The position numbers and the translations under genes are program-made. DNA of 64,000 nucleotides from positions 1-64,000 of the forward strand of contig JBPOHK010000137.1 in assembly GCA_052035645.1 (NCBI GenBank), written 5' to 3'. Below the pieces are notes generated by a model. That model did not search any database. It saw nothing but the letters and a program-made list of their open reading frames with translations, and had not been told where the DNA came from. This DNA is from RPQJ01 sp052035645. GTDB lineage: Bacteria; Pseudomonadota; Gammaproteobacteria; Steroidobacterales; Steroidobacteraceae. Below, in pieces: positions 16,021 to 24,521 of the stretch (the first letter of the stretch is position 1; the number at the start of each line of letters is the position of its first letter).

Positions 16021-17199
16021 ATGACCGAACCGACCCGCAAGAACCTGTCCCGGACCACCCGCACCGTGCGCGCGGCCCTCGAGACCGACACGCAGCACGG
16101 TGCCGTGGTGCCGCCGATCCACCTGACCTCCACGTTCGCCTTCAGCGGCTACGGCGAGAAGCGCGAGTACGACTACTCGCGTTCGGGCAACCCGACGCGC
16201 GACGCGCTGGGCGGGGCCCTGGCCGACCTCGAAGGCGGCGCGGGTGCGGTCGTCACGGCCTCCGGCATGGCCGCGGTGTCGCTCGTCACCCAGCTGTTCA
16301 AACCCGACCAGCTCGCGGTCGTGCCGCACGACTGCTACGGCGGCACCTACCGGCTGTTCAATGCGCTGAACCAACGTGGTTCGCTGCGGGTCCGGTTCGT
16401 CGACTACCAGGCGCCCGGCGCCCTCGACGCCGCGCTTGCGGACAAGCCCGCGCTGGTCTGGATCGAGACGCCGAGCAATCCGTTGCTGCGCATCGTCGAC
16501 ATCGCCGAGACGGCCCGCAAGGCACACGCCGTCGGCGCGCTGGCGGTCGCGGACAACACGTTCCTTTCGCCGGTCTGGCAGCGCCCGCTCGAACTCGGGG
16601 CCGACGTGGTCGTGCACTCGACCACCAAGTACCTGAACGGCCACAGCGACGTGGTCGGCGGCGCGGTCATCGCGGCCCGGCCGGAGACCCACGACCTGCT
16701 GAAGTGGTGGGGCAACTGCACGGGCGTGACCGGTGCGCCGTTCGACAGCTTCCTGACGCTGCGGGGCCTGCGCACCCTGCACACCCGCATGCGGGCTCAC
16801 GGTGAGAACGCGGCGCGGATCGCCGAGCTGCTCGCCTCGCATGCGGCGGTGAAGACGGTCTACTACCCGGGTCTCGCCTCGCACCCGGGCCACGCCCTTG
16901 CCAAGGCACAGCAGCAGGGCTTCGGCGCCATGGTCAGTTTCGAGCTGAACGGCACGCTCGAGCATGCCAAGGCCTTCCTGCACGGGGTCGAACTGTTCTC
17001 GCTGGCGGAGTCGCTCGGCGGCGTCGAGAGTCTCGTGGCGCATCCGGCGAGCATGACTCACGCCGCGATGGACGAGGCGGCGCGGGCGAGGGCCGGCATC
17101 ACCGACACGCTGGTGCGGATGTCGATCGGCATCGAGGACGGGGATGACCTCGTACGTGACCTGCGCGCCGGGCTCGACGCGGCCCTGGCGCTGCGCTGA
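16021..17199 (+). CDS. metB: cystathionine gamma-synthase (O-succinylhomoserine lyase family)
   Basis: The 392-residue Cys/Met-metabolism PLP enzyme carries the cofactor lysine in VVHSTTKYLNGHSDVVGG. The dimer motif YDYSRSGNPTRDALGG and the conserved Asp in ALAVADNTF are present. It joins activated homoserine and cysteine to cystathionine, or could perform direct sulfhydrylation. With only 4 bp to metX it is under the same SAM riboswitch. Assignment to synthase rather than lyase rests on the partnership with metX. Confidence 0.9.
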   Translation: MTEPTRKNLSRTTRTVRAALETDTQHGAVVPPIHLTSTFAFSGYGEKREYDYSRSGNPTRDALGGALADLEGGAGAVVTASGMAAVSLVTQLFKPDQLAVVPHDCYGGTYRLFNALNQRGSLRVRFVDYQAPGALDAALADKPALVWIETPSNPLLRIVDIAETARKAHAVGALAVADNTFLSPVWQRPLELGADVVVHSTTKYLNGHSDVVGGAVIAARPETHDLLKWWGNCTGVTGAPFDSFLTLRGLRTLHTRMRAHGENAARIAELLASHAAVKTVYYPGLASHPGHALAKAQQQGFGAMVSFELNGTLEHAKAFLHGVELFSLAESLGGVESLVAHPASMTHAAMDEAARARAGITDTLVRMSIGIEDGDDLVRDLRAGLDAALALR

Positions 17200-17220
17200 G
17201 TCGTTGCGGGCGGTGACCGG

Positions 17221-17565
17221 TCAGCGGTCGTCCAGCCGCTGGCCGAGCAGCAGTGCCCGGACATCGCCCCCGGCGCGAAAGCTCTCGAAGAGCAGGTAGG
17301 CGGACAGGAAGAGGGCGCCGCCGAACAGCGCCACCAGCCCGAGCACGATGCCAGACGGGCTGAAGCGGCTGCGCCAGGCCACCCACAGGCCCGACAGCGT
17401 CAGCATGCACAGGAAGTCGAGGTTGAACTGGCCCGGCCAGGCGAAGCGGGCCATGTTGCCGAAGAAGACCGGCAGCAGGTTCATGCCGTGCTGGGATGCC
17501 ACGATCCCGGTGTAGATCGCGATGGCGACGAAGATCAGCACCAGTAGCGCGCGGAATGCGGTCAT
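17221..17565 (-). CDS. small integral membrane protein, DUF2834-like
   Basis: The 114-residue protein has three predicted transmembrane helices (about residues 5-24, 48-66 and 72-94). The loop GMNLLPVFFGNMARFAWPGQFNLDF resembles DUF2834 proteins, which have no known function. AGGGAG precedes the ATG at 17565. It converges on metB with 21 bp between stops. Confidence 0.7.
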   Translation of the reverse strand: MTAFRALLVLIFVAIAIYTGIVASQHGMNLLPVFFGNMARFAWPGQFNLDFLCMLTLSGLWVAWRSRFSPSGIVLGLVALFGGALFLSAYLLFESFRAGGDVRALLLGQRLDDR

Positions 17566-17915
17566 CGGGGCTCCCTGCGGTTGCTCGCTCCCGGCGAGAG
17601 TTTGAATTTCCAGAATCGTTCGATGGCGGGCTGTGGTCGGAGTCTATTCGATCAATTCGGGGCGATCACGAACCGCGGCGAATGGCGAGATTCGACCCGC
17701 TCGACACGTTTCCGCGGAAACTCACAAGTCGAACCATTGAATTGCGCAACCGGGCAATACCGACCCACTCCGGCCACCCGGGCCAGGCCTGGTCTTCCGA
17801 TAGCCTGGTAATCGAACCCACGTGAGTCGCCCCGCGTCGCTCGCCGGATCAATCACTTACCGGCGGCGATGGCTTCGCGTGCGATTGACGTGTGAATTGC
17901 GGGGCGGTCGCATCA
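17566..17915. other. 350-bp intergenic stretch without a recognisable gene
   Basis: It lies between the membrane protein (leftward, with its 5' end here) and the end of higA. Short open frames have no family signature. It contains the first copy of the 16-bp palindromic motif ACGTTTCCGCGGAAAC. No tRNA or terminator with a clear T-tract was found. Confidence 0.5.
17706..17721. repeat. 16-bp palindromic motif, copy 1 (ACGTTTCCGCGGAAAC)
   Basis: The string is exactly repeated at 19427-19442, where it is extended to an 18-bp perfect palindrome. The two copies bracket higBA and the following membrane-anchored protein gene. They may be regulator sites or remnants of a mobile segment. Confidence 0.6.
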
Positions 17916-18209
17916 TCAAGCAGCTGTCAGTCGCGCCCTGGTTACCCGGCTCAAGTCCACCCGCTGCCGGGCCCGCCAGAGATCGTGGCTGTACTGCATC
18001 GCCAGCCAGCTCTCCGGGGAACGGCCCAAACACTTCGACAGCCGCAATGCCATCTCGGGGCTCACGCCGCTTGCCCCGGTCAGCACCCGATTCAGGGTGG
18101 AGGGGGCCACGCCCAGCTTAGTGGCCAGCTCACGACCACTCAGCCCATTGGGCTCGAGGTAAACGGTCGAGATGAACTCGCCGGGATGCGGGGGATTGTG
18201 CATAGCCAT
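17916..18209 (-). CDS. higA: HigA-type antitoxin (XRE family)
   Basis: The 97-residue protein opens with NPPHPGEFISTVYLEPNGLS, the usual HigA/VapI N-terminus. A Cro/C1 helix-turn-helix follows (ELATKLGVAPSTLNRVLTGA) and then the HigA tail (LSKCLGRSPESWLAMQYSHDLW). It neutralises HigB and probably represses the pair from the palindrome at 18504-18520. Its ATG at 18209 overlaps the higB stop (ATGA). Toxin before antitoxin is the typical hig order. Confidence 0.93.
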   Translation of the reverse strand: MAMHNPPHPGEFISTVYLEPNGLSGRELATKLGVAPSTLNRVLTGASGVSPEMALRLSKCLGRSPESWLAMQYSHDLWRARQRVDLSRVTRARLTAA

Positions 18210-18487
18210 CAGTGGTAATCCTCGTAGTCGAGCACGTACGCCTGTCCGTCGCGAAACTCGAAGGTCAGCCGCCAGTTGCCGTTCACCCAGATCGACCACC
18301 GGCCCCGGTCGGCACCCTTCAGTGGGTGCAGACGGAAGCCGGCGATATCCATGTCCTCGATGACCTGAGCCGAATCGAGGGCAGCCAGTTGCATCCTCAG
18401 TCGCTTCGCGTGCTGCGGCTGGATTCCAGCCAGGGACCCTGATTCGTAGAACCGTCGCAGTCCCTTGTGCCGGAACGATTGGATCAT
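18209..18487 (-). CDS. higB: HigB-type toxin (RelE/ParE superfamily mRNA interferase)
   Basis: The 92-residue protein starts MIQSFRHKGLRRFYESGS, the plasmid-maintenance-killer family opening. It continues with HAKRLRMQLAALD and the core GADRGRWSIWVNGNWRLTFEF, where Arg residues and the final His-containing segment (YVLDYEDYH) form the ribosome-dependent RNase site in relatives. It is expected to cleave mRNA on the ribosome when HigA is lost. Length is the family norm, and no inactivating change is visible. Confidence 0.93.
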   Translation of the reverse strand: MIQSFRHKGLRRFYESGSLAGIQPQHAKRLRMQLAALDSAQVIEDMDIAGFRLHPLKGADRGRWSIWVNGNWRLTFEFRDGQAYVLDYEDYH

Positions 18488-18493
18488 TGCACG

Positions 18494-18522
18494 AGTGTAC
18501 CGTGTTGCGCGTCACGCAACAA
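18494..18522 (-). promoter_or_regulatory. higBA promoter with overlapping palindromic operator
   Basis: Read on the minus strand, TTGTTG (18522-18517), a 17-bp spacer and TACACT (18499-18494) form the promoter. The inverted repeat GTTGCG-CGTCA-CGCAAC (18504-18520) lies across the spacer and -35, an arrangement expected for autorepression by HigA. The start codon of higB is 6 bp past the -10, so the transcript would be leaderless or nearly so. Confidence 0.65.
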
Positions 18523-18616
18523 CCGGGCGCGTCGGTCCGCGCGACTGTCTCCGTGCTGATTGACACGTGAGGTCGTCGAAGGGAGCATCCTCCCGGCGTG
18601 TCCACCAGGAGCGGGA

Positions 18617-19378
18617 ATGATCCTTCGTCGAATTGCACACCATCTGAAGCAGCAGCAATGGACCGCTGTCCTGATCGAACTGGTGATCCTGATCCTGGGC
18701 GTGTTCCTGGGCTTCCAGGTCACGGACTGGGCCAATGAGCGTGCCGACCGCGCCGCCGAGGCCCGTCACCTGGAAGAAATAGCCGAGGATCTGCGTGCGG
18801 ACACAGCGGTGTTCGATCAGATTCGGACGTCTGCCGAGACGCGCATCAGCGGCATCGATTACATTCTGGGCGAAGCCCGCGGAGTGACGCGGCCAAGCCG
18901 CGTCGTCACTCCCACCGGGGCTGCATACGACATGCCGGCCGGTCCACCGCTCGCCGCGGCGGATCGCAGGACACTGCTGGGACGCGCGAACCTGGTGCGC
19001 TCCACTACCGGCAATCGAACCGGCTTCGAAGCGCTGCTCGGCGCCGGCGGCATGCAGAAGATTCGCGACCGGCAGATCAGTCGCCAGTTGCAGGTCTACT
19101 ACGCGAAGTTCGACGAACTGGATGAGCTGACGAATGTCCTCAAGCAGGTCCGGGCCGCGGGCGTGACCCAGGGCTACCCGCTCGGGTTGTCTGCGTTCGG
19201 GGAAATGGATCCTGACCAACTGATCGCCATCGTGCGCGGCAGTCCTGCGTATTCGGCTTACCTGCGCACGAACCGCGAATGGGCCGCCATCTACCTGGGC
19301 GACGTCGATCAACAGCAGCAACGCGCGCTGCGGCTTCTCGCGGCCATCGACCGGTACCTGGGCAAGGGTGACCAGTAG
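18617..19378 (+). CDS. membrane-anchored protein of unknown function (N-terminal TM plus helical domain)
   Basis: The 253-residue protein begins MILRRIAHHLKQQQW and has one transmembrane helix (LIELVILILGVFLGFQV). WANERADRAAEARHLEEIAEDL follows, a pattern seen in a common uncharacterised family with the layout basic N-terminus, TM, then W-N/A-x-x-R and a coiled coil. The rest is helical and probably extracytoplasmic or peri-membrane. ATG 18617 was chosen because AGGAG precedes it and the family starts at this point. Function is unknown. It is divergent from higBA. Confidence 0.75.
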   Translation: MILRRIAHHLKQQQWTAVLIELVILILGVFLGFQVTDWANERADRAAEARHLEEIAEDLRADTAVFDQIRTSAETRISGIDYILGEARGVTRPSRVVTPTGAAYDMPAGPPLAAADRRTLLGRANLVRSTTGNRTGFEALLGAGGMQKIRDRQISRQLQVYYAKFDELDELTNVLKQVRAAGVTQGYPLGLSAFGEMDPDQLIAIVRGSPAYSAYLRTNREWAAIYLGDVDQQQQRALRLLAAIDRYLGKGDQ

Positions 19379-19426
19379 TCGACGAAACGAAGAGCCGGGA
19401 AGACTGCGCGATCAAGGCACGGCCCG

Positions 19427-19444
19427 ACGTTTCCGCGGAAACGT
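19427..19444. repeat. 18-bp perfect palindrome, copy 2 of ACGTTTCCGCGGAAAC motif
   Basis: ACGTTTCCGCGGAAACGT is its own reverse complement and shares 16 bp with 17706-17721. The spacing of about 1.7 kb encloses higBA and the membrane-anchored protein gene. Confidence 0.6.
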
Positions 19445-19550
19445 CCGACCGCCTTCTCTCTTGCGTGAGCACGATCGTTGGTGAGGTGCAAACGACTGTC
19501 CGACAGGTGGTCGAGACCATCGTCGGCACTGGGGAAGTTTCATCGACCAC

Positions 19551-19581
19551 AAAAAGAAAGGCCGGCATTGCTGCCGGCCTT
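19551..19581 (-). terminator. intrinsic terminator of the ilvC-leuACDB operon
   Basis: AAGGCCGGCA (19558-19567) pairs perfectly with TGCCGGCCTT (19572-19581) around a 4-nt loop. On the minus strand the stem is followed by TTTCTTTTTG. It lies about 265 bp beyond the leuB stop, with no gene in between. Confidence 0.8.
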
Positions 19582-19844
19582 CCGGGTGCGGGACCCGAGC
19601 TGCCTCAATCCGTGAGACAAAGACTAACCCGACTCAAGTCCGCATCACTCGTTGAGAGAATCGATCGCCAATCGGGGGGCAGGGAGCCCGGGGGCTGCCT
19701 GCGGAGGCGCAGTATAGCCCCGGATTTTTCGCGAGGAACAGCGAAAAAATTGACCGCCGCCCGCGAGGCTGGACGGTATCAACCTGACCTTGACAGTTTC
19801 TGTGGATAACTGTCTAAGTCATTGATTCTTAGATAATCGAACCG

Positions 19845-20903
19845 TTAAATCCGCGCGAGCACCGCATCGCCGGCGGCAGCGCTTCTGACCGGCTCGAGGC
19901 CCGCCGCGCGCACGTCCGCGGTACGCACGCCGGCCTCGAGCGCCGCCTCGACGGCACGCTCGATCGCCTTCGCTTCGGCGTCCAGTCCGAGCGAATGACG
20001 CAACAGCAACGCCGCACTGAGGATCGTGCCGTAGGGGTTCGCGATGCCCCGTCCCGCGATGTCCGGCGCCGAGCCGTGGATGGGTTCGTACAGTCCGCTC
20101 GTGCCGTCGCCGAGCGACGCCGACGGCAACAGGCCGAGCGAGCCGGCGATCATCGACGCCTCGTCGGTGAGGATGTCGCCGAACATGTTCTCGGTCAGCA
20201 TCACGTCGAACGACGCGGGCCGGCGGATCAGGTGCATCGCTGCGGCGTCGACCAGCATGTGCTCGAACTGCACGTCGGGGAACTCGCTCGTCAGCACGCG
20301 CTCGACCACCGAACGCCACAGCCGCGAGGTCTCGAGCACGTTGGCCTTGTCGACCGAGGCGATGCGCTTCGAGCGCGCCATCGCGAGGCGGCCCGCCATG
20401 CGGGTGACGCGCTCGACCTCGGTCACCGTGTACGTGCAGACGTCTTCCGCGCCATCGGCCGTGCGCGACTTGCGGCCGAAGTAGATGCCGCCGGTCAGTT
20501 CGCGCACGACCAGGATGTCGGCGCCCTTGATCACCTCGGGCCGCAGCGGCGAGGCGTCGGCCATGCACGGAATGGTCCTCACCGGCCGCAGGTTGGCGAA
20601 CACGCCGAGCACCTTGCGCAGTTCGAGCAGGCCCTGCTCGGGCCGCACCTTGGCGGATGGGTCGGACCACTTCGGCCCGCCGACCGCGCCGAGCAGCACC
20701 GCGTCGCTCTGCTGGCAGGCAGTGACGGTCTCTGGGGGCAGGGCGGAACCCGTGGCGTCGATCGCCGCGCCGCCGATCAGCGCCGGCGTGAACTCGAACT
20801 GGTGGCCGCCCTTGCGCGCCACGGCCTCGAGCACGCGAACTGCCTGCGCGGTCACCTCGGGGCCGATGCCGTCGCCCCCGAGCACGGTGATGCGCGCCTT
20901 CAT
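19845..20903 (-). CDS. leuB: 3-isopropylmalate dehydrogenase
   Basis: The 352-residue beta-decarboxylating dehydrogenase oxidises 3-isopropylmalate to ketoisocaproate. VLGGDGIGPEVTAQA is the N-terminal family motif. RELTGGIYFG, the substrate/metal segment LTENMFGDILTDEASMIAGSLG and the NAD loop GLYEPIHGSAPDIAG are intact. Its ATG overlaps the leuD stop (ATGA). It is the last gene of ilvC-leuACDB. Confidence 0.97.
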   Translation of the reverse strand: MKARITVLGGDGIGPEVTAQAVRVLEAVARKGGHQFEFTPALIGGAAIDATGSALPPETVTACQQSDAVLLGAVGGPKWSDPSAKVRPEQGLLELRKVLGVFANLRPVRTIPCMADASPLRPEVIKGADILVVRELTGGIYFGRKSRTADGAEDVCTYTVTEVERVTRMAGRLAMARSKRIASVDKANVLETSRLWRSVVERVLTSEFPDVQFEHMLVDAAAMHLIRRPASFDVMLTENMFGDILTDEASMIAGSLGLLPSASLGDGTSGLYEPIHGSAPDIAGRGIANPYGTILSAALLLRHSLGLDAEAKAIERAVEAALEAGVRTADVRAAGLEPVRSAAAGDAVLARI

Positions 20904-21478
20904 CGTTCGTGCTGCCGTTCGAACTGCTCGATCGCGGCCGTCTGGCTCAGGAGGTACCCGAGTTCGTCGACGCCGTTCATCAGGCAATAGCGCGAGAACG
21001 CCTCGATGGGGAATTTCACGGTCTTGCCGTCCGGCAGCCGCAGCGTGGTGGCCGGCAGGTCGATCTCGACCTCGACGCCCGGGTTCGCGATCAGCCAGGC
21101 GTGCGTGGCTTCGTCCACGACCACCGGCAGCAGGCCGTTCTTCAGGCTGTTGTTGCGGAAGATGTCGGCAATCTCGGTGCTGATCACGGCACGGAAGCCG
21201 AAGTCGAGCAGCGCCCACGGCGCGTGCTCGCGCGAGGAGCCGCAGCCGATGTTGCGACCGGCCACCAGCACCTGGCAGCCCCTGGCCGCCGGCTGGTTCA
21301 GCACGAAGTCCGGGTTCGGCTTGCCGTCAGGCAGGTAGCGCCACTCGGAGAACAGCGCCTGGCCGAGGCCATCCCGCGTCGTGGTGGTGAGGAAGCGGGC
21401 GGGAATGATCTGGTCCGTGTCGATGTTGGTCGACGGGAGGACGACCGTTTTCGAACGGATGACGGTAATCGGGTCCAT
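20900..21478 (-). CDS. leuD: 3-isopropylmalate dehydratase small subunit
   Basis: The 192-residue swivel domain pairs with LeuC to isomerise isopropylmalate. Typical motifs are NIDTDQIIPARFL, VAGRNIGCGSSREHAPWAL and ADIFRNNSLKNGLLPVVV. It lies 35 bp after leuC and overlaps leuB by 4 bp. Confidence 0.96.
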   Translation of the reverse strand: MDPITVIRSKTVVLPSTNIDTDQIIPARFLTTTTRDGLGQALFSEWRYLPDGKPNPDFVLNQPAARGCQVLVAGRNIGCGSSREHAPWALLDFGFRAVISTEIADIFRNNSLKNGLLPVVVDEATHAWLIANPGVEVEIDLPATTLRLPDGKTVKFPIEAFSRYCLMNGVDELGYLLSQTAAIEQFERQHER

Positions 21479-21513
21479 GAATCTCAACCTGGTTCGTGTC
21501 TCGGGCGGGGCGC

Positions 21514-22917
21514 TCAGGCGAGCAGCTCGCGGGGGTCGGTGATGCGGCCGCGGACGGCCGACGCCGCGGCGGTGGCGGGGCTCGCCAGCAGCGTGCGTGC
21601 GCCGATGCCCTGTCGACCCTCGAAATTGCGGTTGCTCGTGCTGACGCAGTACTGGCCCGCGTCGACGGTGTCGCCGTTCATGCCGAGGCACATCGAGCAG
21701 CCGGACTCGCGCCAGTCGGCACCGGCGTCGATGAACACCTTGTCGAGGCCCAGTGCCTCGGCCTGCTTCTTGATCTGCTGCGAGCCGGGCACCACCAGCG
21801 CCTTCACGCCCGGGGCGACCTTGCGGCCCTTCAGGACCTTTGCCGCGGCCTCGAGGTCCGAGAGTCGTGCGTTGGTGCAGCTGCCGATGAACACGACCTG
21901 CACCGGCTTCTCGCGCAGCGGCTCGCCGGGCTGCAGGCCCATGTAGGAGAGCGCCTTCGCAAACACGGCGTCACCCGGGCGTTCCGGCACGCGGGCCGTG
22001 ATGCCGGTGACCATGCCGGGATTGGTGCCGAAGGTGATCATCGGTTCGAGCTTGCTGGCGTCGATCGTCACCTGCTTGTCGAACTTCGCACCCGGATCGG
22101 TCTTCAGCTGTTTCCATTCCGCCACGGCGCGATCCCAGTCCGCGCCCTGCGGTGCATGGGGGCGGCCCTTCAGGTAGGCGAACGTGGTCTCGTCCGGCGC
22201 GATCATGCCCGCGCGGGCGCCGGCCTCGATCGACATGTTGCAGATGGTCATGCGCTCGTCCATCGACAGCGCCTCGATGGCCGCGCCGCGGTACTCGATC
22301 ACGTGGCCGGTGCCGCCGTTCACGCCGATCTGGCCGATGATGGCGAGCACGAGGTCCTTGGCCGTCACGCCGGCGGGCAGGGCGCCGACCACGTCCACCG
22401 CGAACGACTTCGGCTTGCGCTGCAGCAGGCACTGCGTCGCCATAACGTAGCCGACCTCGGTGGTGCCGATGCCGAAGGCGAGGGCGCCGAAGGCGCCGTG
22501 CGTGCTGGTATGGCTGTCGCCGCAGACGATGGTCTTGCCGGGCTGGGTGGCGCCCAGTTCCGGACCGATGATGTGCACGATGCCGCGCCGGTCGTCCTTC
22601 AGGCCGATCAGGTTGACGCCGAACTCGGCGCAGTTCACCTCGAGCTGGCGCACCTGCTTGGCCGCGGATTCGAGCTTGATCGGCAGGCCGCCGAAGATCT
22701 GGGCCGTGTCGGTGGGGGTCGAATGGTCCATCGTCGCCAGCGTGCGGTCCAGGCGACGCACCTTGAGTCCTCGCTCGCGCAGCACCGAGAACGCCTGCGG
22801 CGAGGTCACCTCGTGGGTGAGGTGCAGGTCGATGTACAGCACCGCCGGCGTGTCGGCGGTCTCCGGGACGACGACGTGCCGTTCCCAGACTTTGTCGAAC
22901 AGGGTCTTCGCGGTCAT
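21514..22917 (-). CDS. leuC: 3-isopropylmalate dehydratase large subunit
   Basis: The 467-residue aconitase-family subunit holds a [4Fe-4S] cluster, with ligand cysteines in VVFIGSCTNARLSD and in GCSMCLGMNGD. VCGDSHTSTHGAFGAL is the conserved substrate segment. Together with LeuD it converts 2- to 3-isopropylmalate. The start is 12 bp after the leuA stop. Confidence 0.97.
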   Translation of the reverse strand: MTAKTLFDKVWERHVVVPETADTPAVLYIDLHLTHEVTSPQAFSVLRERGLKVRRLDRTLATMDHSTPTDTAQIFGGLPIKLESAAKQVRQLEVNCAEFGVNLIGLKDDRRGIVHIIGPELGATQPGKTIVCGDSHTSTHGAFGALAFGIGTTEVGYVMATQCLLQRKPKSFAVDVVGALPAGVTAKDLVLAIIGQIGVNGGTGHVIEYRGAAIEALSMDERMTICNMSIEAGARAGMIAPDETTFAYLKGRPHAPQGADWDRAVAEWKQLKTDPGAKFDKQVTIDASKLEPMITFGTNPGMVTGITARVPERPGDAVFAKALSYMGLQPGEPLREKPVQVVFIGSCTNARLSDLEAAAKVLKGRKVAPGVKALVVPGSQQIKKQAEALGLDKVFIDAGADWRESGCSMCLGMNGDTVDAGQYCVSTSNRNFEGRQGIGARTLLASPATAAASAVRGRITDPRELLA

Positions 22918-22929
22918 TCGAACTCCGGC

Positions 22930-24516
22930 TCAGATCGTGGAGGCGGCCACTTCCGCCTCCGGCGTACGTTTCTCGTTGCGCGCCGAGGACGCGCGGTTGG
23001 CCTCGATGAGGTTCACTACCTCGAGGAAGGCGCGTACGCCCGACTCGACGATGTCCGTGGTGACGCTGCTGCCGCGATAGGCCCTGCCGTTGTACTCGAC
23101 GGTCACGACCGCCTCGCCCTGGGCGTCCTCGCCCATGGTCACGCTGCGCACCTCGAACTTGCGCAGCTTCACGGCGACGCCGGTCGCCGTCTCGATCGCC
23201 TTGAAGGCGGCATCGACCGGGCCGTCGCCCGTCGCTTCCTCCGACAGCACCCGGCCGTCGCTGTGGCGGAGCACCACGCGGCCGGTGGCGGTCTTCGCCG
23301 AGTCCGACACCGCGTGCAGGGCCTCGAGGTGCCAGGGGCCCGAGGCGCCGAATTCCGACTTGAGGACCAGCGCCTCGATGTCGCCGTCGAACAGTTCCTG
23401 CTTCTTGTCCGCGAGCGCCTTGAACTCCTCGAACACGCGGTTCAGCTCGTTGTCGGAGAGCTCGAAGCCCAGTTCCTTGATGCGCTCGCGCAGCGCGGCG
23501 CGGCCGCTGTGCTTGCCGAGCACGAGGTTGGTGCGCGACATGCCCACGTCCTGCGGACGCATGATCTCGTAGGTCGAGTGGTGCTTGAGCATGCCGTGCT
23601 GGTGGATCCCCGACTCGTGCGCGAAGGCGTTCTCGCCGACCACCGCCTTGTTGCGCGGAATCGTGAGGCCGGTGATGGAGGAGAGCAGTCGGCTGGTCGG
23701 GAACAGCTTCTTCGTGTCGATTCCCGTGTGCAGGTTGAAGAGGCTCTCGCGCGTCTTCATCGCCATCACGACTTCCTCGAGCGAGCAGTTGCCCGCGCGC
23801 TCGCCGATGCCGTTGATGGTGCACTCGATCTGGCGCGCACCCGCGCGCACGGCCGCCATGCTGTTGGCGACGGCCATGCCGAGGTCGTTGTGGCAGTGGA
23901 CGCTGAACACCACCTTGTCCGCGCCCTTCACGTTCTTCTTGAGGTACGAGAAGACCTCGTGGAACTCGTCGGGCACCGTGTAGCCGACGGTGTCGGGAAC
24001 GTTGATGGTCGTCGCGCCGGCGGCGATCACCGCTTCGACGACCTCGGCGAGGAACTCGAGCTCGGTGCGGGAGGCGTCCTCGGGCGAGAACTCGATGTCC
24101 TCGCACAGGCTGCGCGCGTACCGCACGCCCTCGATCGCCGTGTGGATGATCTCGCCCTTGGCCATGTTGAGCTTGTGCTCGCGATGGATGGCGCTGGTGG
24201 CGAGGAAGACGTGGATGCGCGGCCGGGCGGCGTCCTTGACCGCGCTCCACACCTTGTCGATGTCCTCGCGATTGCAGCGGGCGAGGCCGGCGATCACCGG
24301 TCCCTTCACCTCGCGTGCAATCTGGTTGACGGCTTCCCAGTCGCCCCGGGAGGCGGCCGGGAAACCGGCTTCGATCACGTCCACGCCCAGCTCGGCCAGA
24401 GCGCGCGCCATCCGCAGCTTCTCGGGCTGCGTCATGCTGCAGCCGGGCGATTGCTCGCCGTCACGCAGCGTGGTGTCGAAGATGAGGACGCGGTTCGGGT
24501 CGGCTGGGATGGGCAT
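22930..24516 (-). CDS. leuA: 2-isopropylmalate synthase
   Basis: The 528-residue enzyme condenses acetyl-CoA and ketoisovalerate, the committed leucine step. The TIM-barrel catalytic part has VLIFDTTLRDGEQSPGC, FSVHCHNDLGMAVANSM (metal His) and AFAHESGIHQHG. The C-terminal LeuA regulatory domain (about residues 390-515) should bind leucine for feedback inhibition. Length fits the long LeuA class. It starts 5 bp after ilvC. Confidence 0.97.
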   Translation of the reverse strand: MPIPADPNRVLIFDTTLRDGEQSPGCSMTQPEKLRMARALAELGVDVIEAGFPAASRGDWEAVNQIAREVKGPVIAGLARCNREDIDKVWSAVKDAARPRIHVFLATSAIHREHKLNMAKGEIIHTAIEGVRYARSLCEDIEFSPEDASRTELEFLAEVVEAVIAAGATTINVPDTVGYTVPDEFHEVFSYLKKNVKGADKVVFSVHCHNDLGMAVANSMAAVRAGARQIECTINGIGERAGNCSLEEVVMAMKTRESLFNLHTGIDTKKLFPTSRLLSSITGLTIPRNKAVVGENAFAHESGIHQHGMLKHHSTYEIMRPQDVGMSRTNLVLGKHSGRAALRERIKELGFELSDNELNRVFEEFKALADKKQELFDGDIEALVLKSEFGASGPWHLEALHAVSDSAKTATGRVVLRHSDGRVLSEEATGDGPVDAAFKAIETATGVAVKLRKFEVRSVTMGEDAQGEAVVTVEYNGRAYRGSSVTTDIVESGVRAFLEVVNLIEANRASSARNEKRTPEAEVAASTI

Positions 24517-24521
24517 GGGGT

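Larger units (their letters stand above)
19379..19844. other. 466-bp gene-free stretch with terminator and hairpins
   Basis: No convincing gene. From left to right it holds the 18-bp palindrome at 19427-19444, an intrinsic terminator for the minus strand (19551-19581), an inverted repeat TTTTTCGC/GCGAAAAA (19725-19748), and two small AT-rich hairpins next to the leuB stop (GACAGTT/AACTGTC with a TGTGGATAA loop, and CTAAG/CTTAG). It probably forms the 3' untranslated end of the ilv-leu transcript. Confidence 0.5.

Noticed and set aside
17800..17840. tRNA T-arm-like string GGTTCGATTACC on the minus strand
   Set aside because: The flanking bases do not form a T stem, and no acceptor, D or anticodon arms can be built around it.
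19801..19809. Perfect DnaA-box-like TGTGGATAA next to the leuB end
   Set aside because: Only one box, located in a hairpin loop, with no dnaA, dnaN, cluster of boxes or AT-rich unwinding region, so no origin is proposed.
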